Shown here in pieces: positions 51,079-60,068 of a stretch of DNA of 64,000 bases (position 1 is its first letter; the number at the start of each line of letters is the position of its first letter). The stretch covers positions 62,001 to 126,000 of the forward strand of contig NZ_CAMPJO010000007.1 of the NCBI RefSeq assembly GCF_946886895.1, written 5' to 3'. This stretch comes from an uncultured Marinobacter sp. (GTDB lineage Bacteria > Pseudomonadota > Gammaproteobacteria > Pseudomonadales > Oleiphilaceae). The notes beneath the pieces are model-generated. The model made no database searches, was not told the DNA's origin, and worked only from the letters and a program-made list of their open reading frames with translations. Position numbers and translations under genes: made by a program.

Positions 51079-52218
51079 TTACAGCGAGCGCCCGATAACC
51101 AGCTTCATGATTTCCGAGGTACCGCCATAGATGCGGCGAACGCGGGCATCCACATACATGCGGGAAATCGGGTATTCGCACATGTAGCCGTAGCCACCAA
51201 ATAACTGCAGGCATTTATCGACAACCACCCCCTCGTTCTCGGTGGTCCACAGTTTCGCCATGGCACCTTCTTCCGGAGTCAACACGCCTTCATCACACTT
51301 CTTGATGCACTGGTCGAGGTAGGCCCAACCCACTTCCAGGTTGGTTTTCATGTCGGCGAGGGTGAACTGGGTATTCTGGAACTCGAAGATTGCTTTGCCG
51401 AACGCCTTACGTTCCTTGACATAATCCGTGGTGATGTCAAACGCGCGCTGGGCTTCGGCCTGGGCACGGCAGGCAATGGTAATGCGCTCGCGGGGCAGTT
51501 CCCGCATCATGATCCGGAAGCCCTCGCCTTCCTCGCCGACCAGGTTGCTGATGGGCACACGCACATCCTGGAAGAACATCTCGGAGGTATCGGCCGCCTT
51601 CTGGCCGATCTTGTCGAGGTTGCGACCGCGGGAGAACCCGGCACGGTCCGTTTCCACAATGATCAGACTGATGCCACGGCCGCCAGCACTGGGATCGGTC
51701 GTACAGGCCACCAGGACAAAATCACAGTTCTGACCGTTGGTGATAAAGGTCTTCTGGCCATTGATGACGTACTCGTCGCCCTCCCTGACCGCCGTGGTGC
51801 GCAGATTCTTCAGATCGCTACCAACTCCCGGTTCGGTCATGCCGATGGCCGCAATTTTCTCGGCTGTCACCATCTTCGGCAGCCAGTATTTTTTCTGCTC
51901 CTCGGTACCGGCGCTCAGCAGGTAGTAGGCAACGATATCGGCCTGAACAGAAAAACCAACACTGGCGCCGCCGATGGCGTAACCGGTTTCCTCGGAGAGC
52001 ACCATGTTATAGAGGAAGTCCGCACCCGGACCGCCGTATTCCTCCGGCACACCGCAGCAGAGAAAGCCGTTCTCCGCCGCCTTTTCCCATAGACTGCGGG
52101 GGACCACACCTTCCTCTTCCCATTGCTCGATGTTGGGCTCCAGCTCAGCGCGGAAAAAGCGGCGAACATTCTCACGAAACAGCTCATGGTCACTGTTGTA
52201 GATTGACCGGTTCTGCAT
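51079..52218 (-). CDS. Acyl-CoA dehydrogenase, LCAD/IVD type
   Basis: 379 residues with full family blocks: CCGVPEEYGGPGADF near 55, GMTEPGVGSDLKNLRTTA near 123, FITNGQNCDF, and QLFGGYGYMCEYPISRMYVD near 340. Gly replaces the MCAD-type glutamate (IYGGTSEI), while the glutamate in ELPRERITIA near 242 sits where LCAD and isovaleryl-CoA dehydrogenase keep their base; such enzymes take branched chains. ATG 52218 with AGAGGA upstream. First gene of the ten-gene operon, divergent from a LysR regulator. Confidence 0.9.
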   Translation of the reverse strand: MQNRSIYNSDHELFRENVRRFFRAELEPNIEQWEEEGVVPRSLWEKAAENGFLCCGVPEEYGGPGADFLYNMVLSEETGYAIGGASVGFSVQADIVAYYLLSAGTEEQKKYWLPKMVTAEKIAAIGMTEPGVGSDLKNLRTTAVREGDEYVINGQKTFITNGQNCDFVLVACTTDPSAGGRGISLIIVETDRAGFSRGRNLDKIGQKAADTSEMFFQDVRVPISNLVGEEGEGFRIMMRELPRERITIACRAQAEAQRAFDITTDYVKERKAFGKAIFEFQNTQFTLADMKTNLEVGWAYLDQCIKKCDEGVLTPEEGAMAKLWTTENEGVVVDKCLQLFGGYGYMCEYPISRMYVDARVRRIYGGTSEIMKLVIGRSL

Positions 52219-52303
52219 GTTGTTATCCTCTTGACGCAACAGAAAACTCTTGATGCGAGCTACCGTATCAGCAAGAAAAAACTACAACAATTATATACTT
52301 TTT

Positions 52304-52314
52304 ATACGAAGTAT
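52304..52314. promoter_or_regulatory. Candidate LysR operator in the divergent region
   Basis: ATAC-GAA-GTAT inverted repeat 86 bp before the dehydrogenase start and 108 bp before the LysR start, inside an AT-rich 203-bp divergent region. On the minus strand a possible promoter (TTTACT, 17 bp, TAAGAT) ends right at this dyad, so binding would affect the operon promoter. Confidence 0.45.
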
Positions 52315-52421
52315 CTTATTTTGGCATAATTACAAAGTAAAGAACGCTCTACGAGAAGAACTTACAGGTATGGTATAGAGTAAGTACAATAGATACTTAT
52401 TCGTTATAGAAGGGAGAAGAC

Positions 52422-53423
52422 ATGCCGTTTAACCTGAACATCGATCTCCGCCAACTGAACACCTTTCTTACGGTCGCCGACACTGGAAGTTTCAGCCGCG
52501 CCTCCGAAAAGCTGTTTGTGGCGCAACCCGCATTGAGCCGACAGATCCGGATGCTGGAAGACGCCCTGAACGTTGAGGTGTTTGTCAGGCACGGTCGAGG
52601 CGTTGTATTAACGGCTGCCGGGGAGTTGCTTTACGAGCGGGCTCGTACACTGCTGCAAAGCCTGGAGCGAACCCAGGCTGATGTGACTGCGGTCGCCGGC
52701 GAAGTGACCGGCCAGGTAGTTCTGGGGCTGCTGCCCACCGTAGCCCACACCTTTTCCGGCGCCACCATCGAGGAGTATCGCAAACGCTACCCACAAGTCA
52801 CCCTGGCAGTGAAATCCGCAATGAGCGGCACACTGCAACAGATGGTGATGCAACACCGGCTGAATCTCGCCATCACCTACAGCCACCACGGCAGCCAGAA
52901 GAATCTGCGATACCGCCCGCTGATCGAAGAGCGTTTTTACCTGATATCGCCCCCCGACACCAAAGTATCCAAACTCTCCGAGATCACTCTGGATGAGGTG
53001 ATGGACCTGCCGCTGGTACTGCCGGAAGAGAAACACGGTCTGCGCGTACGCATGGAAAAGGAAGCCGCGGAGCGTAACAAATCCCTGAACCTGGCACTGG
53101 AAGTGAGTGCCTGGCCGATGCTCACGGATATGGTTCGCCGGGGACTGGGCTACAGCATCCTCTCATCGGCTGCGGTCCACGACATGACCACAAGGTCCGA
53201 AGTTGTCGCCATTCCAATTACCTCCCCTGAAATCAGCAGAACTCTTGCTATCGTCACCCCAATGGACCTCCCCTCTTCAGTAGCCACCCTGAAACTGGCA
53301 GAGATCATTATGCAACAGGTCGCCATTCAGGTTCAGGCCGGAACCTGGAACGGGAAGCTGTTATTCAATCCAAAAGACATAGGCGACGCCAACAAAAGCC
53401 CGATACCACGGGAAAGCGCCTAG
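52422..53423 (+). CDS. LysR-family transcriptional regulator of the branched-chain operon
   Basis: 333 residues. Winged helix at the N-terminus: 'LRQLNTFLTVADTGSFSRASEK' from residue 9, 'AQPALSRQIRMLEDALNVEVF' and 'LTAAGELLY'. Effector domain from about 95 ('GQVVLGLLPTVAHTFSG'). It resembles the Nac/Cbl-like branch in length, with a 25-residue C-terminal tail. AGGGAG lies five bases ahead of the ATG. Divergent from the ten-gene operon and followed by the porin gene in the same direction; likely activates the operon with an acyl-CoA or free-acid effector. Confidence 0.9.
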   Translation: MPFNLNIDLRQLNTFLTVADTGSFSRASEKLFVAQPALSRQIRMLEDALNVEVFVRHGRGVVLTAAGELLYERARTLLQSLERTQADVTAVAGEVTGQVVLGLLPTVAHTFSGATIEEYRKRYPQVTLAVKSAMSGTLQQMVMQHRLNLAITYSHHGSQKNLRYRPLIEERFYLISPPDTKVSKLSEITLDEVMDLPLVLPEEKHGLRVRMEKEAAERNKSLNLALEVSAWPMLTDMVRRGLGYSILSSAAVHDMTTRSEVVAIPITSPEISRTLAIVTPMDLPSSVATLKLAEIIMQQVAIQVQAGTWNGKLLFNPKDIGDANKSPIPRESA

Positions 53424-53508
53424 AAACTCTGCATAGATAAATTACGTCACTATTTGAGATATTGTCCTGAAATACAATAACGGCATAGTTAGTATCAAAT
53501 ATAGATAA

Positions 53509-53537
53509 TTGTTAGTGGATATATCTACTGCTAATTT
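53509..53537 (+). promoter_or_regulatory. Possible sigma70 promoter of the porin gene
   Basis: TTGTTA and TAATTT separated by exactly 17 bp, about 107 bp before the porin ATG. The leader that follows holds a hairpin CAACGT-N7-ACGTTG at 53563-53581. Confidence 0.4.
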
Positions 53538-53643
53538 GCGAGCGTTACCTGGCGGACAAAGGCAACGTCCAAGATACGTTGGCCAGGATAAGCGTGAGTA
53601 GATTGTCAATATTCCAACAATAATCTATGGAGATGAAGACTCT

Positions 53644-54792
53644 ATGTCCGACAACAAATTATCCACGACCATCAAACTGGCTATAGCCATTGCGGCACTT
53701 GGCGCCGCCGGCCAGGCAGCTGCCGTTGAATTTAACGCTGGTGATACGACGGTCGATATCTACGGCTATGCACGGCTCAACGCCTCCTACGATATCGATG
53801 AAGATATCAGCCGCGCCACCGGTACCCGTTCAGGCGATTTCAGCAAAGTGAACACCGGCGCTTCAGAGGATAATGAAGTTTCCGGTCATTTCGGTGCCGA
53901 TGCAGTACAATCACGACTCGGCGTTCGTACAACTCTCCCGAATGGCGTAAAAGTCACCGTCGAAGGTGATTTCCGGACAAGCACCAGTACCGTTCGTCTG
54001 CGACATGCCTTCGGCCAATACAAAAACTGGTTGATAGGGCAAACCTGGTCCAACTATACAGCGTTTACCGGCGCTACTTCCGTGTTGGAATTTGACGGCG
54101 TTGCGGGCAACGCAGGCCTGTACAGCCGCTCTCCTCAGGTACGCTACACCACTGGCGGCTTGTCACTGGCGGCTGAGGATTCCAAGGCCAGCATCACGGA
54201 TGGTACTGCCGCAGTAACGACCAAACAAAGCATCCCGACCTTTACCGCACGCTATACTGGCAAGTCCGGGCCCATGGCCTTTTCAACCTCTGCGCTTATA
54301 CAGCAGGTGGGTTATGACACCGGGACCGAGGACGATGCAGCTATGGGTTTTGCTGTCTTCGGCTCGGCCAGGTTCAGCATCACCGACACTGTCAGTGTTC
54401 AGGGTAATGTCAATTACACCGATGGCGCCAATGGCTACCTGTGGCGTTCAGGCACCAACTACTATGGTGAAGATGCCTATATGGATGCCAGTGGCAATGT
54501 AGAAACCATTACCGGCTACAGCGCTAACATAGGCACCAGCATCAAAGCCGGCCCTGGTGCGTTCAACGTTGTTTATGGCATGACGACCATGGATTGGGAC
54601 GACGCTATTGATGACGGCCTGGCCGTCGGGGACAAACACGAAACCAACACCAATGCCTTCGTCAACTACCAGTGGAGCCCATTGCAAAACGTCGATTTCG
54701 GCGTTCAGTATGGCTACTTTCATGTGAAGAAAGTGAACGGTGATGACGGCAATGCAAGCCGAGTTATGTTTGCGGCGCAATATAATTTTTGA
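53644..54792 (+). CDS. DcaP-like outer-membrane porin
   Basis: 382 residues. Signal peptide of about 27 residues ending AAA, then 'DTTVDIYGYARLNASYDIDED' as first strand, and repeated beta-strand pattern to a C-terminal phenylalanine (AAQYNF), the BAM recognition end. 'AVQSRLGVRTTLPNGVKVTVEGDF' and 'FGQYKNWLIGQTWSNYTAF' are typical of the DcaP family, trimeric porins that pass dicarboxylic acids. Placed between the operon regulator and the tRNA, it probably brings acidic substrates for the catabolic genes across the outer membrane. Own promoter likely. Confidence 0.88.
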   Translation: MSDNKLSTTIKLAIAIAALGAAGQAAAVEFNAGDTTVDIYGYARLNASYDIDEDISRATGTRSGDFSKVNTGASEDNEVSGHFGADAVQSRLGVRTTLPNGVKVTVEGDFRTSTSTVRLRHAFGQYKNWLIGQTWSNYTAFTGATSVLEFDGVAGNAGLYSRSPQVRYTTGGLSLAAEDSKASITDGTAAVTTKQSIPTFTARYTGKSGPMAFSTSALIQQVGYDTGTEDDAAMGFAVFGSARFSITDTVSVQGNVNYTDGANGYLWRSGTNYYGEDAYMDASGNVETITGYSANIGTSIKAGPGAFNVVYGMTTMDWDDAIDDGLAVGDKHETNTNAFVNYQWSPLQNVDFGVQYGYFHVKKVNGDDGNASRVMFAAQYNF

Positions 54793-54813
54793 CCAAGCCT
54801 GGCTCGATTTAAA

Positions 54814-54838
54814 GCCCGTACAGCCCCGCTGTCCGGGC
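54814..54838 (+). terminator. Terminator-like hairpin after the porin gene
   Basis: GCCCG-T-ACAG, loop CCCCG, CTGT-C-CGGGC, one internal mismatch, 22 bp after the porin stop. Followed by ACTTTC rather than a long U-run, so termination may be partial. Confidence 0.6.
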
Positions 54839-54907
54839 ACTTTCCCGCCCCAAAACCCCGCATCCAGAATGAATCCGGTTTCTTACGCCAGAAAAATGGA
54901 GATATGA

Positions 54908-55084
54908 ATGAGGGTTCTGGTCGCTGTATAACGAGTAATCGACTACAGCGTAAAGGTGCGCGTCAAGCCGGACAACACCGGCGTTGATCTCGCCAACGTC
55001 AAGATGGCACTGCGAAATCGCGGTTGAAGAAGCGGTGCGCAGCTTGAGGACGTTTTGAGAGAAGCGCTAAGAGAGGCGCTATAA
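54908..55084 (+). pseudogene. etfB remnant (electron transfer flavoprotein beta subunit N-terminus)
   Basis: Plus-strand translation from ATG 54908 gives MRVLVAV, a TAA stop, then [27 protein letters not shown], and after a frame change [10 protein letters not shown]. Intact EtfB begins with VLVAVKRVIDYNVKVRVK and continues [16 protein letters not shown]. So the copy has lost a lysine codon to TAA and about 11 bases covering NPF. GGAG still stands before the ATG. After 55040 the EtfB similarity ends; the original frame runs on as AQLEDVLREALREAL to a TAA at 55082, origin unknown. Too decayed to be expressed, too similar to be chance. Confidence 0.85.
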
Positions 55085-55123
55085 GTTGCGGTCAGGGAGT
55101 ATCGAGCTCCACCACCCATAATG

Positions 55124-55152
55124 AAAAAAAGCCGGTCAAAGACCGGCTTTTT
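55124..55152. terminator. Rho-independent terminator of the tRNA gene (bidirectional)
   Basis: Stem GCCGGTC-AAA-GACCGGC at 55131-55147 with seven A on the left and five T on the right. On the minus strand it starts ten bases after the tRNA 3' end and is followed by seven U. Confidence 0.93.
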
Positions 55153-55157
55153 CGAAT

Positions 55158-55234
<77 letters not shown>

Positions 55235-55279
55235 TCAAAACTGGTTGTTTACCGGGGCACCCCCGATCAACGTGCGCGT

Positions 55280-55308
55280 ATATTAGGGATTTGATCCCCT
55301 GCTGTCAA
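55280..55308 (-). promoter_or_regulatory. Strong sigma70 promoter of the initiator tRNA
   Basis: On the minus strand TTGACA, a 17-bp spacer, then TAATAT, near-consensus, about 46 bp upstream of the tRNA 5' end, followed by a GC-rich discriminator typical of stable RNA promoters under stringent control. The -35 box overlaps the rnhB stop codon. Confidence 0.85.
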
Positions 55309-55991
55309 TCGATATCTTCAAAAAGGTCGGTGGGGTACGGGCGCCCGGCTGGTTCCTTCGGTACGCTTTGCTGGTAGACGCCCACCTCGTCGATAACGTC
55401 CTGAACCGGGCGGAACGAGCGGCGGTGTTCGGGGGTTGCACCAAGCCGGCGCAGGGCTTCCAGGTGGACCGGGGTTGGGTAGCCTTTGTGTTGGGCCAGG
55501 CCGAAGCCGGGAAATCTGGCTTCCAGCGCTCCCATCTCGCGGTCACGGGTCACCTTGGCGAGGATGGAGGCTGCACTGATAGCCGCAACGCGGCTGTCGC
55601 CTTTGATAACCGGCTCCGAGGGCCAGTGCCATTTGGGACAGCGATTGCCGTCCACCAACACGTATTCAGGCGCAACGGGCAGGCCGGAGACAGCTCGTTC
55701 CATGGCCAGCATGGTGGCCTGGTAAATATTCAGTCTATCGATTTCATGGGCTTCACAGCGCCCCAAACTCCAGGCCGTGGCCCGCTCCAGAATTTGCTCA
55801 TACAAAATATTGCGGCGCTTTTCAGTCAATTTTTTGGAGTCGGCCAGCCCGCTGATTGGCCGTTCCGGATCCAGAATAACGGCAGCAGTCACCACAGCGC
55901 CGATCAGGGGGCCCCGCCCGACTTCATCCACGCCCGCCAGAAGGGAGCCCGTGTAACGACACTCAAACGCCGGCAAAGGTACTTTGGGCAT
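55305..55991 (-). CDS. rnhB: Ribonuclease HII
   Basis: 228 residues; removes RNA from RNA-DNA hybrids, including single ribonucleotides. [14 protein letters not shown] (20-33) carries Asp22 and Glu23; VDGNRCP and [21 protein letters not shown] supply the other acidic residues. '[17 protein letters not shown]' is the C-terminal signature. About 25 residues longer at the C-terminus than E. coli RnhB. ATG overlaps the lpxB stop (TGATG). Last gene of the envelope cluster; dnaE, its usual next neighbour in many gammaproteobacteria, is not here. Confidence 0.97.
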   Translation of the reverse strand: MPKVPLPAFECRYTGSLLAGVDEVGRGPLIGAVVTAAVILDPERPISGLADSKKLTEKRRNILYEQILERATAWSLGRCEAHEIDRLNIYQATMLAMERAVSGLPVAPEYVLVDGNRCPKWHWPSEPVIKGDSRVAAISAASILAKVTRDREMGALEARFPGFGLAQHKGYPTPVHLEALRRLGATPEHRRSFRPVQDVIDEVGVYQQSVPKEPAGRPYPTDLFEDID

Positions 55992-57193
55992 CAGCTTGCC
56001 CCTCCTTCCACCAGCTCCGAAATAGCCTGGGCGGCTTTATCGTCAGCGCCCTGCTTCAGGGTGTGGTGCAGTTCCGTGAAGGCGTCCTTGAGCCGACTCC
56101 GCTCCTCGCTGTTTTCAAGGCGTTCCAATACCGCGGCACCCAGGCTTTCAGCAGTGGCATCGTCCTGGAGTAGCTCAGGCACCAGTTGGCGCCTGCCCAG
56201 CAGGTTGGGCAGCGCCACGTGCGGCACGTTCACCAGTTTCGACAACAGGGCATAGCTGAATCCACTCAGTCGGTAACCCACAACCATCGGCTTTTTCAGC
56301 AGCATGGCTTCCAGGGTAGCGGTGCCGGAAGCCAGCAGAACCACATCGGATGCAGCCATCACGTCCCGGGAGCGCCCCCGAACAATGGTGACCGGCAGTT
56401 TCACTGCCAGCGCCTCCACCAGGTCCCGAACCTGTTTTTCGCGGTCGCGATTGACACAGGGAATCACCAGTTGAAGATCCGGACGCCGACCCTGGATCCA
56501 GCGGGAGGCCTCCAGAAACAGGGTGCCGAGGCGCTCCACTTCCCCTGCCCGACTACCGGGAAGCACCGCCAACACCGGCGCGTCGGCCTCAAGACCGAGG
56601 GACGCCCGCATACTCAGGGTGTCCGGCTCAAGGGGAATGCGGTCCGCCAGGGGGTGCCCCACGAAGGCCACGGGGACCTGATGCTCCTCATAGAACCGGG
56701 CTTCGAAGGGAAACAGAGTCAACATCAGGTTGACCGATTTGGCAATCTTGAAAATCCGCTTCTGGCGCCAGGCCCAGACAGAGGGGCTCACATAGTGTAC
56801 GGAGAGAATGCCGGCCTCGCGGCAGCGCCGTTCAATGGCCAGGGTGAAATCCGGGGAATCAATGCCAATGACCACATCCGGCGGGGTAGCAAAGAAGTAG
56901 TCCAGCAACCGGGCCCGGATGCTGAACAGCTCACGGATTCTGCCCAGCACCTCCACCAGGCCCATCACCGAGAGCCGCTCCATGGGCACGAGAGAGTGGA
57001 AACCTTCAGCTATCATGTCGTCACCGCCAATACCCACGAAGCGGGCGTTGGGGTAACGCTGCCGCAGGGCACGGATGAGACCAGCGCCAAGGATATCCCC
57101 TGACGCCTCACCGGCGATCATACCGAAGGTTATTCTGCGGTCACTGACAGTTCTGCGGTCACTGACATTGGGGTGTGCGGGCTTTTCCGTCAC
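55991..57193 (-). CDS. lpxB: Lipid-A-disaccharide synthase
   Basis: 400 residues; joins UDP-2,3-diacylglucosamine and lipid X to the lipid A disaccharide at the inner membrane. [18 protein letters not shown] near 23-40, [14 protein letters not shown] near 137, [12 protein letters not shown] near 215 and [19 protein letters not shown] near 290 are family motifs. The GTG at 57193 has AGGAGG six bases ahead and is preferred over the TTG just before it. A repeated [13 protein letters not shown] N-terminal tail is unusual but harmless. Follows lpxA by 18 bp. Confidence 0.97.
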   Translation of the reverse strand: MTEKPAHPNVSDRRTVSDRRITFGMIAGEASGDILGAGLIRALRQRYPNARFVGIGGDDMIAEGFHSLVPMERLSVMGLVEVLGRIRELFSIRARLLDYFFATPPDVVIGIDSPDFTLAIERRCREAGILSVHYVSPSVWAWRQKRIFKIAKSVNLMLTLFPFEARFYEEHQVPVAFVGHPLADRIPLEPDTLSMRASLGLEADAPVLAVLPGSRAGEVERLGTLFLEASRWIQGRRPDLQLVIPCVNRDREKQVRDLVEALAVKLPVTIVRGRSRDVMAASDVVLLASGTATLEAMLLKKPMVVGYRLSGFSYALLSKLVNVPHVALPNLLGRRQLVPELLQDDATAESLGAAVLERLENSEERSRLKDAFTELHHTLKQGADDKAAQAISELVEGGAS

Positions 57194-57211
57194 CAACAGC
57201 CTCCTGCTGGC

Positions 57212-58003
57212 TTAGCGGATGATACCGCGGTGTGCTCCGCGAAGAGAGGCAATCAGCGGTTGTACTTCCGGCACGTCCGCATAGGCCTTCTCCAGCTCTT
57301 CAACGGCCTGCTCAGTCGTCAGCCCCTGCCGGTAAATCACTTTGTAAGCGCGACGAAGTATCAGCAGGACCTCTTTACTGAACCCGCGACGCTTGAGGCC
57401 TTCTACGTTCATTCCGTGCGGTTCCGCCGACTGGCCACTGGCCATCACATAGGCCGGAATGTCCTTTAGCACGATGCTGCCACCGGCCGCCATGCTGTGC
57501 GAACCAATATGGCAGAACTGGTGCACCATGGTGCCACCACCAAGAATGGCGTTATCACCCACCGAAACGTGGCCCGCCAGCGTGGCGCAGTTGGCCAGAA
57601 TGGTGTTATCGCCAATGGTGCAGTCGTGGGCCACGTGCACATAGGCCATGAGCAAATTACCACTGCCGATGCGGGTCTCGCCACGATCCTGAACCGTGCC
57701 ACGGTGAACGGTGCAGTTTTCCCGGATGACATTGTTGTCACCGATCACCAGCGTTGTCGGCTCGCCCGCGTATTTCTTGTCCTGGCACTCTTCGCCAACG
57801 CTGGAAAACTGGAATATCCGGTTGTTACGGCCGATAACGGTTGGCCCTTTGACCACCACATGGGAAAGTATCTCCGTGCCATCTCCTATTTCCACGTCTG
57901 GGCCAATGTAACTCCAGGGACCAACCGTTACGTTATTCCCGAGCCTGGCTGACGGGTCTACAATCGCCTGAGGATGGACACCCGACCAGTCATTTGTCGC
58001 CAT
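57212..58003 (-). CDS. lpxA: UDP-N-acetylglucosamine acyltransferase
   Basis: 263 residues; first step of lipid A synthesis, 3-O-acylation of UDP-GlcNAc. Left-handed beta-helix hexapeptide repeats fill residues 10-190; the catalytic His lies in YVHVAHDCTIGDN near 120-132; C-terminal helical tail 'GFSKEVLLILRRAYKVIYRQG'. ATG 58003 overlaps the fabZ stop (TGATG). Forms a trimer in the cytoplasm. Confidence 0.97.
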   Translation of the reverse strand: MATNDWSGVHPQAIVDPSARLGNNVTVGPWSYIGPDVEIGDGTEILSHVVVKGPTVIGRNNRIFQFSSVGEECQDKKYAGEPTTLVIGDNNVIRENCTVHRGTVQDRGETRIGSGNLLMAYVHVAHDCTIGDNTILANCATLAGHVSVGDNAILGGGTMVHQFCHIGSHSMAAGGSIVLKDIPAYVMASGQSAEPHGMNVEGLKRRGFSKEVLLILRRAYKVIYRQGLTTEQAVEELEKAYADVPEVQPLIASLRGAHRGIIR

Positions 58004-58443
58004 CAAACTTCTCTCTCAGCGGTCAGAATCTCTGCCACGCAGACGACTTCACCGTCGACCAGGGCGCGACAATCGAATTTGTAGATACCACGTTTTCCGG
58101 AGATCAATTCCGATTCCATGCACAGTTGGTCTCCTGGCAAAACAGGACGCTTCCAGCGCACCTTACTGGATCCAGCCAAGTATTGTACCACGCCATCAGA
58201 GGGTTTCCGGCCCACGGTCACAAAACCAAGAATGCCTGAAAGCTGGGCCATGGCTTCAATGATCAGCACACCCGGCATGATGGGATTGTTCGGGAAATGG
58301 CCCTGGAAAAACTCTTCGTTAAACGAGAGATTTTTGTAGCCCTTGATCGATTTTCCTTTTTCAAGCTCCATTACCCGATCCACCAGCAAAAACGGGTATC
58401 GGTGCGGCAGGTATTCCAGTATTTCTTTGGTGCTCATTATCAT
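58003..58443 (-). CDS. fabZ: 3-hydroxyacyl-ACP dehydratase FabZ
   Basis: 146 residues; dehydrates (3R)-hydroxyacyl-ACP in fatty acid synthesis and competes with LpxA/LpxD for the same ACP substrates. [13 protein letters not shown] near 10-22 with the active-site His, and [20 protein letters not shown] near 49-68 with the Glu. ATG 58443 with GAGG nine bases ahead; another ATG six bases on is possible. Between lpxD and lpxA as usual. Confidence 0.97.
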   Translation of the reverse strand: MIMSTKEILEYLPHRYPFLLVDRVMELEKGKSIKGYKNLSFNEEFFQGHFPNNPIMPGVLIIEAMAQLSGILGFVTVGRKPSDGVVQYLAGSSKVRWKRPVLPGDQLCMESELISGKRGIYKFDCRALVDGEVVCVAEILTAEREV

Positions 58444-58454
58444 GTTGATCGGCC

Positions 58455-59480
58455 TCAGCCCTCTAATTTCTTTTCCAGTTCCTTGATCCGCCGCGCCAAG
58501 GCGTCCAGTTGGCGGAAACGCACGGCATTCTTGCGCCATTGCCGGTTGGTATCCGCGCTGGTGCCGGAGGAATACACTCCCGGCTCCCGGATATCACCGG
58601 TGACCAGCGTCATGCCGGTCAGATGTACCTGGTCTGCAACATTCAGATGGCCAGCGACTCCCGAGGCGCCTCCAAACACACAATGTCGTCCAATCCGGGT
58701 GCTGCCGGCAATACCAACCATCGCCGCCATGGCGCTGTGGTCACCGATTTGCACGTTGTGGGCGATCTGGATCAGGTTATCCAGCTTGACCCCGTTACCT
58801 ATCACGGTGTCGTCAAGTGCGCCCCGGTCTATGGTGGTGTTGGCGCCCACTTCCACGTCATTGCCGAGGACCACCCGGCCAAGCTGGGCAATCCGGTGCC
58901 AGACACCTTTTTCGTTGGCAAAGCCGAAGCCATCAGAGCCGATGACCGCACCACTGAGAATATGGCAGCGCTGGCCCAACACCACATCGTGAGACAGGGT
59001 TACCCTGGGCCGGATCACAGACTGTGAACCAATCACCGTCCGCGCCCCGATCACGGTACCGGCGCCAACCACCACCTGTTCACCAAGTTCCGCCTCAGCA
59101 TCAATGACCACGTGTGGGCCGACGCTCACCCCCGCAGCGAGTCTCGCAGACGGGTCAATAACCGCGCTGGGGTGCACGCCGGGCGCGGGCACTGGTGCAG
59201 GATCAAACCAATGGCTGAGACGAGCATAGCCCAGATAGGGATTGTCCAGTAACAGGACATTTGTCGGAGCGTCACCAGCGGTGGCGGGCGAGGCGATGAC
59301 GGCGGAAGCCCGGGTCTCGCGAAGGTAACGGGCATACGAGGGGTTGGCCAGAAAGCTGATCTGGCCGGCGCTGGCTGCCTGAAGCGTCGCCAGGCCTGAA
59401 ACCCGGACATCGGGATCGCCCTTCAGATCCGCACCCAGTGCCGTCGCTATGTCTTCAAGCCGATAGGACCTCTCTGTCAT
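58455..59480 (-). CDS. lpxD: UDP-3-O-(3-hydroxyacyl)glucosamine N-acyltransferase
   Basis: 341 residues; N-acylates the LpxC product in lipid A synthesis. N-terminal uridine-binding domain ('[21 protein letters not shown]' from about 29), then hexapeptide-repeat beta-helix (about 100-300), His in [14 protein letters not shown] near 233-246, and a C-terminal coiled coil [15 protein letters not shown] 59480 has GGAG six bases ahead, preferred to the GTG four codons upstream. Confidence 0.97.
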   Translation of the reverse strand: MTERSYRLEDIATALGADLKGDPDVRVSGLATLQAASAGQISFLANPSYARYLRETRASAVIASPATAGDAPTNVLLLDNPYLGYARLSHWFDPAPVPAPGVHPSAVIDPSARLAAGVSVGPHVVIDAEAELGEQVVVGAGTVIGARTVIGSQSVIRPRVTLSHDVVLGQRCHILSGAVIGSDGFGFANEKGVWHRIAQLGRVVLGNDVEVGANTTIDRGALDDTVIGNGVKLDNLIQIAHNVQIGDHSAMAAMVGIAGSTRIGRHCVFGGASGVAGHLNVADQVHLTGMTLVTGDIREPGVYSSGTSADTNRQWRKNAVRFRQLDALARRIKELEKKLEG

Positions 59481-59525
59481 CACGCGCTCCACACTGGCAC
59501 CGGGGGTCGGGCCGCCCCCAAAGGG

Positions 59526-60020
59526 TTAACGGTTCAGTTTGTCCAGAAGTGCATCGGTCAGATTCAATTCCGGCCTGACGTAGACCACCGCTTCACTCGG
59601 CAGAATCAGATCCAGGTCGTTGTCTTCCAGCAGTTCTTTAACGGCCGCATCCACTTCCGGGCGGGCTTTTTCGAGAAACGCCTGTTTACGCTGGTTCACA
59701 GTCGAATCGAGCCGTTGCTTCAGGGCATTGAACTCCTTGACCTTGTTCTGGAACTCACTGGCCAACTGGTTGCGCTCGCTCTCATTCATCATGGCGCCGT
59801 CCTTCTCCAGGCGTTCCTGCAGTTTTTTGGCCGCTTCCTGAGCTTCACGCACCTTGGCTTCATCGGCGGCAAAGTCCTTTTGCAGGGTTTCACTGAAGGC
59901 CTTGGCGTCGTTCGAGGAAAACAGGGCCTGACGCAGGTCCACCACGCCAATACGGGTTTCAGCCATAGCTGGCAGGGACAATGCCATGAGTGCTGTCATC
60001 ACCAATACGATTCTGAACAT
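59526..60020 (-). CDS. skp: OmpH/Skp-family periplasmic chaperone
   Basis: 164 residues with signal peptide ending AMA near residue 20, mature ETRIGVVDLRQALFSS, then a long charged coiled-coil (about 45-125) forming the tentacles of the Skp trimer. Holds unfolded outer-membrane proteins for BamA, encoded next to it. ATG 60020 has AGGAG eight bases ahead; an upstream ATG at 60041 is possible. Confidence 0.95.
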   Translation of the reverse strand: MFRIVLVMTALMALSLPAMAETRIGVVDLRQALFSSNDAKAFSETLQKDFAADEAKVREAQEAAKKLQERLEKDGAMMNESERNQLASEFQNKVKEFNALKQRLDSTVNQRKQAFLEKARPEVDAAVKELLEDNDLDLILPSEAVVYVRPELNLTDALLDKLNR

Positions 60021-60068
60021 CGAGTTTCTCCTGAGTTTCATCCGTTCTTTTTATGTCGTGTTGCCGGG

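Noticed and set aside
53424..53643. Possible small gene between LysR and the porin
   Set aside because: AT-rich leader with a promoter-like pair and a hairpin, no sustained open frame.
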